From Planctomycetota bacterium (GTDB lineage Bacteria > Planctomycetota > Phycisphaerae > WQYP01): a DNA stretch of 64,000 nt. The translations under genes were made by a program, and so were the position numbers. This document shows positions 38,253 through 45,427 of this stretch, one piece after another; position 1 is the stretch's first letter; each line of letters begins with the position of its first letter. Location: contig JAJYDW010000005.1 of the NCBI GenBank assembly GCA_021790385.1, positions 1 through 64,000 of the forward strand. Direction: 5' to 3'. The notes under the pieces are model-generated. The model searched no databases and was not told the origin of the DNA. It was given only the letters and a program-made list of their open reading frames with translations.

Positions 38253-38345
38253 ATGCTGCCGGCGGCAGCGAATTTGCACGCCAAGGAGTATTTTGATGCC
38301 TTGGGGAAAAGCTTAAGGAATGTGGACGCTGGCTGCCGGCGATTA
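38253..38345 (+). pseudogene. Second pseudopilin relic (C-terminal codons only)
   Basis: Directly after the stop of the large enzyme gene, bases near 38318-38345 read GMWTLAAGD-stop in frame, the same C-terminal codons as in the pseudopilin at 33071 (AWTVAAGD) and the relic at 34722 (MWSVAAGD). Only the last 10-25 codons are recognisable. Confidence 0.55.
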
Positions 38346-38490
38346 GGCGGTCTTGACGCGGTGTTGAAAAAAGTGGTTACTACTCTTGAAGGAGTTATCA
38401 TAGTGTTAAAATTTCGGAAATTGAACGTAGTTGCGGTGTCGGTAATTATATTGGCCCTGGCTGGAGGCAGCGCGTGCCGGGTGGCCCAGG
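38322..38490 (+). repeat. Direct repeat, copy 2: leader plus signal-peptide codons
   Basis: Diverged copy of 34703-34868. It supplies the ribosome site, GTG start and signal peptide of the broken GH29 gene. Only about ten differences are seen by eye in the signal-peptide and leader part, so the duplication is fairly recent. Confidence 0.75.
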
Positions 38491-39797
38491 CAGCAAGCCC
38501 TGCCGGCAGGGAACATACCGCAGATATGCGCTGGTGGAAGCAGGCTCGCTTTGGCATGTTTATTCACTGGGGTATTTACAGCCAGGCAGCGGGCTATTGG
38601 CAGGGCAAATCCATACCTGGAGATGGCGCGTGGATCATGGATCAGGCTCATCTGACACGGAAAGCCTAAAGCACGCTGCCTGCACAGTTTGATCCGGTTG
38701 ATTTCAACGCGAACCGGTGGGTCCGCATGGCCAGGCGGGCGGGGGTCAAATACATCGTGATCACCTCAAAACATCACGACGGTTTTTGCATGTTCCATAC
38801 CAGGGCCACGCATTTTAACGTAGTCGATGACACACCCTGGCACAAGGATCCGCTGGCCATGCTGGCGAAAGCCTGCAAAAAATACGGCATCCGCTTTTGC
38901 ACCTATTATTCGATTCAGGACTGACATAGCCGCTACACGCTGCCGGCTATCGGCAATCCGAATCAGGGGCATCCAACGTGGCAGCCCATGCGGTTTACCG
39001 CCAATGGCGGCGGTGAAAAGTACGTGCATTATGTGCAGCGGCAGGTGGGCGAATTGATCCGCCAATACCATCCAGGCATCATCTGGTTTGATAATTTCTA
39101 TGTGAAACCGTGGGTAACACGGCACGGCCGGCATATTGCCGGCTGGACCTATTCCTATGCCAAGCAGGTGTTTGATGATGTGCGTAAGCTGGATCCAACG
39201 GTGATTGTCAACAATCGGCTGGATTATGGCTTGGGAGATTACAAAACTCCGGAACAGCACATTCCGCCACAGGGCTTGCCGGGCGCGTGGGAAACCTGCA
39301 TGACCATCAACGGGACCTGGGGTTATAAACGCGATGATCATCACTGGAAAACGCCGGCAATACTAATTACCAACCTGATCAAATGCGCCAGCGGAGGCGG
39401 AAATTTTCTACTGAATGTAGGCCCCACGGGCAAAGGCCTCATCCCGCAACCGGAAGTTCAGCGGATGCGGGCGATAGGTAAGTGGCTTAAAGTAAACGGC
39501 CAGGCCATTTATGGTTCGCATCGCACGCCATTTGCCAAGGCTTTACCATTTGGTTATGCGACGCAAAAACCGGGAATGCTATTTTTAGAAGTTACCCGCT
39601 GGCCTCATCACCAGCCACTGCTGGTGCCGATACGCAATAAAATACAAAGAGCGTATGTACTTGGGTTCCCGCAAGTGAAAGTAAAAGTGAAAAATGAACC
39701 ACGCGGCTGTTTGTTGTATCTGCCCGGCAAAATGCCCGATCCTGTGGCCACGGTTATCGCTTTGAAAATATCGGGTGCGCCGCATCCGTTGCCGTAA
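38403..39797 (+). pseudogene. Secreted alpha-L-fucosidase (GH29) with two in-frame stops
   Basis: A single reading frame of about 464 codons from GTG 38403 (AAGGAG eight bases upstream) encodes a signal peptide and a whole GH29 domain: ARFGMFIHWGIYSQAAGYW, KYIVITSKHHDGFCMFHTRATHF, GIIWFDNFYVKPW (nucleophile Asp), TINGTWGYKRDDHHW and GGNFLLNVGPTGKGLIPQPEVQRM. TAA at 38667-38669 (after HLTRKA) and TGA at 38922-38924 (after YYSIQD, where Trp is expected before His) interrupt it. No frameshift is present and the rest is undamaged. It is either recently inactivated or affected by sequencing errors. The intact second part could start again at ATG 38727 or 38988 but would lack the N-terminal motifs. 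Confidence 0.85.
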
Positions 39798-39872
39798 AAT
39801 CTATCGCCGCTGGAGGTATGGGCTGCTTCAATAACGGCTTTGGCTGACTTTGGCCAGGCTATGATGAGAACG

Positions 39873-39895
39873 GGCGAAAATAAGGCTTTTTCGCC
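39873..39895. terminator. Hairpin between convergent genes
   Basis: GGCGAAAA-TAAGGCT-TTTTCGCC is a perfect 8-bp inverted repeat between the ends of the GH29 pseudogene and the minus-strand glycosidase. It could stop transcription from both sides, but there is no long T run beyond the stem. Confidence 0.4.
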
Positions 39896-39903
39896 TGGGC
39901 CGG

Positions 39904-41202
39904 TCAGCTATTTTCGTCGGCCACCGCCTTAAACCATTGCACCAGTTTGTAATTGGGTTGCCATTGGCCATGCGCTGGTACCACCGTGGCGTTGGCATAG
40001 AGCATGGTCAGTGCATACTGAGCATATTTGGCGGCGCGCACGGGGTTGCCGATAATTTTATATTGTCGTCCGCCGGAATAGGCGCTAAGCAGCACGCGAT
40101 TCCGGCGCATCAATTGCCAGGACTTTTGCATAAAGGTGGGGCTTAGCGGGGCGGTGGCCATGAAATCATTCCATTGTTCCAGAACTACGGGATGTTGCAT
40201 GCAGGCGAGGGTGTAGTCGGCGTTAGTGAGTTTGGCGGGCTGTTTCCAATGAGAGGCAAAATGACCATCGAGTGGCTTTTTGATCCAGTCATTGAGTACC
40301 GGGCTTTGGCTCCATTCGGTACTTAGGAATGGCTTATCGGTGAGTGTACGGGCGAAGGTTAGTTGCCGGTGCATGGAGGCAACATCTTTAACATAAAGAT
40401 GCAGGTCCAGGGCGGAAATATGGCTGTTGCGATTGGTCCACGCGCACAGGTCATGGGTAAAACCGGTACAAGCCTTGATCCAGTTGGTAGAGGCGGCGTT
40501 GCAGCTCATCACCTGCGGGAGAATGTTAATGGCCGGGGCAGAAATTGGCAGGGTGGGGCGGATTTTGTGGATTTCCCGGGCCACGGCGGAGTACCAGGTC
40601 AATACAGGAATGGTGCCGTTGGCAGATCGGTGCCAATTGGACTCTTTAAGAAAGGTTAAAGGTTCGTTATCCAGTGTTACGTAGTAGAGTTGATCACCCA
40701 TGATGTGCATGAATTGCCGAACCAGTTGCAGCCATTGCCGGCCGCGGGGTGAATTCACTGCGGGTATAGGCAAGGCTTGTCCCCAATTGCCCCACAAAAA
40801 CGTTACCACCGGTTTGATACCCGCCTTATGGAGAGCCCGGATGACCGCAAAGGACCAGGGCCACGGGCCATGGCCGGCCTGGGCCGTCAGTGCCTGCGGA
40901 AGTATTTTTTGCAGCACTACAATGGGCACAATCAACCGTACCGCATGGGCGTCAATAGCCCGGGCCTCATGCAGAGATGGCACATCAAAGCCACCAAATA
41001 TGGTTGAGTGTGGCAACTTGCGTATGGATGCCTCAAGAGGTGGGGAGGCAAGAGAAGCTACAGATAGTGCGGTGCCGGTGGCGAGCATTTCGCGTACAAA
41101 ATGGCGGCGGGAAACCGGTTGAGTCGTCATGACGGGCTGGCCGGAATTTTCCGGTGTTATCTGGAGCATTGTGGACGGTAAAGGAATTTGAGAGATCGTC
41201 AT
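39904..41202 (-). CDS. Tat-exported glycoside hydrolase, clan GH-A-like
   Basis: A 432-residue protein with a twin-arginine signal (SRRHFVREMLATGTALSVASLASPPLEA) after a longer than usual N-terminal stretch. The body looks like a TIM-barrel glycosidase: FLWGNWGQALP, an acid/base candidate Glu in YYVTLDNEP and a nucleophile candidate Glu in KPFLSTEWSQSP, a pattern of GH39/GH5/GH44-like families. The family cannot be fixed by eye. ATG 41202 has GGAG ten bases upstream; ATG 41244 and ATG 41130 (just before the Tat motif) are alternatives. It is divergent from the PEP-CTERM gene at 41613, with operator site 4 between them. Confidence 0.65.
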   Translation of the reverse strand: MTISQIPLPSTMLQITPENSGQPVMTTQPVSRRHFVREMLATGTALSVASLASPPLEASIRKLPHSTIFGGFDVPSLHEARAIDAHAVRLIVPIVVLQKILPQALTAQAGHGPWPWSFAVIRALHKAGIKPVVTFLWGNWGQALPIPAVNSPRGRQWLQLVRQFMHIMGDQLYYVTLDNEPLTFLKESNWHRSANGTIPVLTWYSAVAREIHKIRPTLPISAPAINILPQVMSCNAASTNWIKACTGFTHDLCAWTNRNSHISALDLHLYVKDVASMHRQLTFARTLTDKPFLSTEWSQSPVLNDWIKKPLDGHFASHWKQPAKLTNADYTLACMQHPVVLEQWNDFMATAPLSPTFMQKSWQLMRRNRVLLSAYSGGRQYKIIGNPVRAAKYAQYALTMLYANATVVPAHGQWQPNYKLVQWFKAVADENS

Positions 41203-41405
41203 GGTGTTATTCTCCAAAAGATATTTTCCGGGCTGCAGGACCATTTGAAAACTCCAACGACAGCGTTTGCGGGCTGCGGATAAGCTGCTAAGCGGTGGCG
41301 GTTATACCCAATTCGACCACTGGTAATAGCTGTGGGCCAGGTTCGCAGCCGCAATCGAACGAACCAATCATAACCTGCAAAAATGACAATGCAAGCGCAA
41401 TATAT

Positions 41406-41423
41406 TGGAATAATCTTATTCCA
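41406..41423 (+). promoter_or_regulatory. Palindromic operator, island site 4 (perfect)
   Basis: TGGAATAA-TC-TTATTCCA is a perfect palindrome with different central bases from site 1. It ends 31 bases before the -35 box at 41455, as in sites 1 and 3. Confidence 0.75.
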
Positions 41424-41454
41424 AAATAATATTTATTTTTTGGAGTTTTTTTGC

Positions 41455-41483
41455 TTGACACGGCGGTGATTTTGTGTTACATT
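41455..41483 (+). promoter_or_regulatory. Promoter of the 41613 PEP-CTERM gene
   Basis: TTGACA at 41455-41460, then a 17-base spacer to TACATT at 41478-41483 (or a 16-base spacer to TTACAT). The untranslated leader would be about 120 bases. Confidence 0.55.
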
Positions 41484-41612
41484 TTGGACATCCATGGCAG
41501 GCTGATGTGGCTTGCTGACGTTTTGTAGTTGTTGGTCTTGGTCTGAGGGCAATGCACAGTCGTGTCGAGTGCCAGGGTTGGACCAGTGGACCCAGGAACA
41601 AGGAGTTTAATT

Positions 41613-42425
41613 ATGCGAAGCAAGAAACACACGATGACGGGCCAGAAGATGGCGTGGTTGGCGGGAGTGGCCGGAGCGGTGTCGCTGGCGGCGGGAGCCG
41701 GAATGCCGGGGCAGGCGCGGGCCACGGTTTACCTGAGCAACAACTTTAACAACAACGGCACCGGCTTAGGCGCAGGCTGGACTGCACCAAACGGCGATGT
41801 TACAGACACCGGCACTGAGTCGGCATTTACCAATATCACTGGCGGCAACAGCGCGTTGTTGGACTCATCGGCGAACACGGGGTTGCTCTCGCCAACACTC
41901 AGCGGGTTTACGACCAGTGATCCAATCCAAATAAGCTTCGATTTTGACATTACAGCAGCCAACCAAAGCAACAATGACACCTTTTTGTTAAACAACAGAA
42001 ACATCATTTTGAATTTCGGTTCTTCAGCAACCAAAATACCCAATACACCCTCGGCAATGGTGTACAAGAATGGGAGCAATGCTGTCACAGCAAGCTTTAC
42101 TCCCAGTCTTAATACGTGGTACCGGATTATACTTGGCCTTTCAGCCGAGAATGCCGCCCTTCCGTCATGGAACCTTAACGTTATTAACATCTCGGGCCAA
42201 TCGTTGTATTCTGCAGCAAACATCCATTTCTCCAACACTCTGGCACCTTATAGTTCGTTTAACTATTCCTTCAACGTGCCAACCCCTGTTTCTGGGGCCT
42301 CGTTTCAGATCGACAATGTGCTGGTCCAGTCGCCGGTTGTTCCCGAGCCGGCGGAGATTTCGCTGGTGGGTTTGGGCGGCTTGGGCCTGCTTATTTTAAG
42401 CCCACGCCGGCGGGCACGGAGGTAA
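41613..42425 (+). CDS. PEP-CTERM sorting domain protein
   Basis: A 270-residue exported protein: signal peptide (MAWLAGVAGAVSLAAGAGMPGQARA), a beta-rich body with a jelly-roll-like look (YLSNNFNNNGTGLGAGWTAPNG, SFDFDITAANQSNNDTFLL, NTWYRIILGLSAEN), and the C-terminal VPEPAEISLVGLGGLGLLIL followed by a basic tail. The body resembles a lectin/glucanase-like or LamG-type sandwich, but no family is claimed. AAGGAG precedes ATG 41613. It is the first gene of the site 4 unit, followed by a pseudopilin and a GH117/GH43-like enzyme. Confidence 0.82.
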   Translation: MRSKKHTMTGQKMAWLAGVAGAVSLAAGAGMPGQARATVYLSNNFNNNGTGLGAGWTAPNGDVTDTGTESAFTNITGGNSALLDSSANTGLLSPTLSGFTTSDPIQISFDFDITAANQSNNDTFLLNNRNIILNFGSSATKIPNTPSAMVYKNGSNAVTASFTPSLNTWYRIILGLSAENAALPSWNLNVINISGQSLYSAANIHFSNTLAPYSSFNYSFNVPTPVSGASFQIDNVLVQSPVVPEPAEISLVGLGGLGLLILSPRRRARR

Positions 42426-42678
42426 TATGAGCGGATGGCTTAACACTGTGGTTGGTGCGGGCCGGTTGTGGCGATTTGACAGAAACGGAAAGAAGAACCG
42501 GTCCATCCCCAAGGTGGTTTTGAGCTGGCGGAGATCAGGCTGTTGGTGATGTTGACAGGCACCACTGCCAATGTGTGGGCTATTGAAGGAATTGCAGACG
42601 GTACCGCCAGCCAGATCCGGTGGTGTGGTGGGTTTTGTGCAGTGAGTCATCAGCTTACACCTTACAAGGAGCCTGGCC

Positions 42679-43707
42679 ATGAAACGACGCACCATTTCAG
42701 CGTTTACATTAATTGAATTACTGGTGGTAATTTCCATCATCGCAATTTTGATTGCGTTACTTCTGCCGGCTTTGGCTGCGGCAAGGCAGGATGCAGACAA
42801 GGTGGTATGTGCAGCCAACTTGCGCAGCAATGTGCAGGCTATGATCACTTATGCTCAGGCCAATAATCAGATGTTTCCGGCCACTCCCGGTCCGTTACCG
42901 GGCGATTTATTTAACAATTTCCCCTCCGATCCGACATATTGGTATGCAGGCCAAACCGCGAATTCGGTGATTAAAGACTGGTACGGCGGTGGCTATCCGG
43001 GCAGTTATGGCGCGCTGACAGTTAATGATTGCGGCAATCCGCTGGCATGTATGTGGCTGTTGGTGCTGGATGGCCAAACCACACCGCAAACGTTTATCTG
43101 CCCGTCAGACCCCATCGCTTTGGCACCATCGCTGTTGTATATTCCCAACAATCCAGGGGCTGGTGGGGCCTATGGGGACTTTTGCGTTACCGCTGCCGTG
43201 GCTGCAACCGGCAAGGACATGAACTACACCGGAGTTGGCGAAAGTTATTCTATTGCCTATCCATGGCAAACCTCGCCCACCACAAGTGCCGAGCCTATCG
43301 GCAATTGGTGGATGAATAATAATTTATCCAACCTGCCGCTGATGTGTGATATGGCTCCTGCCAACAGTCAAAACGGAGTGAACACCAAAACCACGTTGGC
43401 AGACGACACGGCCGGGCCGATTATTTTTAGCTCCGGCAACCATGCCGGCACGGGCGAAAATGTAGCGTTTGGCGATGATCATGTGGTATGGGAGGATAAT
43501 CCATACTGCGGACAGCACCATGACAATATTTTCACCATGGATGTCATTGAGCCGCCTACGACCGACGATCAAACACTATCGTACGACCAAATCGGCATAG
43601 GAGAAGGTGCCCCCCCATATTTTTCCAAAACGCCGCTATTGCCGCAGCAACAGCCTTTTGACACGGTCATGGTTCCGGTACGTAACACCACCAGCGCCAC
43701 GTGGTAA
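42679..43707 (+). CDS. Type II secretion-like pseudopilin
   Basis: A 342-residue protein with the prepilin signal [37 protein letters not shown], Glu5 present. CAANLRSNVQAMITYAQANNQMFP follows the helix, and near the C terminus NHAGTGENVAFGDDHVVWED is a variant of the H-X9-DG block (H-X10-DDHV). AAGGAG lies 9 bases before the ATG. It is 253 bases after the PEP-CTERM gene and 133 bases before a glycosidase. Such pseudopilins accompany catabolic gene sets in planctomycetes in large numbers; their role is not known. Confidence 0.85.
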   Translation: MKRRTISAFTLIELLVVISIIAILIALLLPALAAARQDADKVVCAANLRSNVQAMITYAQANNQMFPATPGPLPGDLFNNFPSDPTYWYAGQTANSVIKDWYGGGYPGSYGALTVNDCGNPLACMWLLVLDGQTTPQTFICPSDPIALAPSLLYIPNNPGAGGAYGDFCVTAAVAATGKDMNYTGVGESYSIAYPWQTSPTTSAEPIGNWWMNNNLSNLPLMCDMAPANSQNGVNTKTTLADDTAGPIIFSSGNHAGTGENVAFGDDHVVWEDNPYCGQHHDNIFTMDVIEPPTTDDQTLSYDQIGIGEGAPPYFSKTPLLPQQQPFDTVMVPVRNTTSATW

Positions 43708-43840
43708 TCGATCCTCCTCAGCCGGCATTTGGGTAAATGGCTGGGGCCGGCGTCTGGCGGCTGGTGGTACCTGGCGGTACGTTGGCGCATGCAAAAGCAG
43801 CCTGTGAATTTGATCCTGATGGTTGATTGATAATAGCAAG

Positions 43841-44743
43841 ATGAAAATAATGCTTGCTCCAAACCCTGCATTTTTTTCTTATCAGATAGCCATGGCGTAT
43901 GAGCCGTGCGTCACGCGGCGCGACCCGAGTCCGGTGATACGTGTGGGCGATAAATATTTTGTGTGGTACAGTAAATCTCTGACCGATTCGAGCGGGTATA
44001 ACGCTACCATATTCTTTGCGACGTCTACAGATGGTCTAACCTGGCGGGAGTGTGGTGAAGCCCTGGGCCGGGGGGCCAAGGGAGCCTGGGACGAGCATGC
44101 CGTGTTCACTCCGACTATTCTGGCAGCCGAAAAGCGCTTTTATCTTTATTACACCGGCGTACCGGAGCCATTTGACAACGACAACGGCGGCTCGCAGGCT
44201 ACACCCACCGCTATCGGCGCAGCCTGGGCCGAAAATCCGCAGGGGCCATGGCAGCGATGTGGTGCCGATCCGGTGTTGCAGCCCGGTAGAGAAAAGACAT
44301 TTGATTCGCATCGTGTGGATGACGCGTGCCTGATTGTACGAAGCGGTGGTTACTGGTTGTATTATAAGGGCCGGGCCGCCGGGCGTTCACCGCTGGAAAC
44401 AAAAATGGGCCTGGCGATTGCCAACCATCCGACGGGGCCATACATTAAATCCGCGCTAAATCCGTTGATTGATGGCGGCCATGAGGTGTGCGTGTTTCCC
44501 CGGGAAAGCGGCGTGGCGGCGCTGGTGTCGCCGGTTGGCCCGGCCGGAGCCACCCTTCAGTATGCCGCCGACGGTTTGCATTTTCAGCAACTCTATGGGC
44601 TTATGCCTCCGGCAGCGCCAGGGCCGTACCGTGAGGATCATTATCGGGATGGCGTTGGACCAGGCATTCGTTGGGGACTTAGTCATCAGGCTGATCCCCG
44701 ACAAACGCCCCGGCCGTACTTGTTGCGTTTTGATTGTCATTGA
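43841..44743 (+). CDS. Glycosidase, five-bladed beta-propeller (GH117/GH43-like)
   Basis: A 300-residue protein without signal peptide. TRRDPSPVIRVGDKYFVWYSKS, IFFATSTDGLTWRECGEAL, WDEHAVFTPTILAAEKRFYLYYTGV, VDDACLIVRSGGYWLYYKG and GHEVCVFPRESGVAALVS give the repeated blades. The DPS..VWY start and VDD.CLI..YWLYYKG block resemble GH117 (alpha-1,3-neoagarooligosaccharide hydrolase) more than classical GH43, but the assignment is from memory. ATG 43841 is chosen; the frame also allows TTG 43823. The ribosome site is weak. It is cytoplasmic by prediction, like the GH29 and sulfatases of the island. Confidence 0.68.
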   Translation: MKIMLAPNPAFFSYQIAMAYEPCVTRRDPSPVIRVGDKYFVWYSKSLTDSSGYNATIFFATSTDGLTWRECGEALGRGAKGAWDEHAVFTPTILAAEKRFYLYYTGVPEPFDNDNGGSQATPTAIGAAWAENPQGPWQRCGADPVLQPGREKTFDSHRVDDACLIVRSGGYWLYYKGRAAGRSPLETKMGLAIANHPTGPYIKSALNPLIDGGHEVCVFPRESGVAALVSPVGPAGATLQYAADGLHFQQLYGLMPPAAPGPYREDHYRDGVGPGIRWGLSHQADPRQTPRPYLLRFDCH

Positions 44744-45427
44744 AAACGTGGACAGCGCAAGGACAGGCAGGATGTGTTTAACCCGGATATTTAACAGGTT
44801 TCAGCCAGAAGTAAGCTGACGGCAATGGTCAAAGGTTATTCCGGATGAATTTTTCAAGTAAGCGCGTTCGGCACGTTAGGCTCTGGCCCCCAACATCTTT
44901 ACCTATATTTTTGTTTCATGCGTCAATCCTGTAACCGTTCACGGCCATGCCGACAGACCAGCATTACGGTAGTTACGGCGTAGCCAGTATCGCATGGCAC
45001 GTGCGATAATTCGGCCAGGTGACCGCAGGATAGATCGCCCCGGCTTGTGCCAGCCACGCTTTTATCCCAACCGCGATTGCTCTCCTGATCCTCTGTTCCA
45101 TTTTCACCGGCTCTATTTTGGCCAACGGCCATATTTATGTACACCCCTTGTGATACAGGCTTGCAGCCTGCCCGGTCGCCACTTTTGTAAACGGTTACGC
45201 AATCCTTTCTTTCCTGGTGGCCTGTTACGGTTTAACCGCTCATTGGTTTATCGACCGACACTGTCGTTAGTCTACCCAGCCGTTGGCAGACCAGTTTGAA
45301 CAACTCCTGCGGTATATAAGCTCTCGAAAGGTGCAGCACCAATGAGCGTACACTGACTTTTACCACCGCGCCGATCTTGAAGAGTTTGAGTCGGATCGTA
45401 TCCACCTGCGTGGCAAAGATGTGGAAC
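44744..45427. other. Intergenic region between convergent units
   Basis: About 680 bases between the GH117/GH43-like gene (plus strand) and the beta-helix gene (minus strand). An open frame of 101 codons at 44994-45299 has no ribosome site and no recognisable sequence. No repeat or strong terminator was seen. Confidence 0.45.

Noticed and set aside
38922-38924. TGA in the GH29 frame as selenocysteine or programmed readthrough
   Set aside because: Family alignment expects Trp here, a second stop (TAA) also interrupts the frame, and no SECIS-like hairpin was seen after it.
44994-45299. Open frame of 101 codons in the 44.7-45.4 kb gap
   Set aside because: No ribosome site, unusual composition and no recognisable motif.
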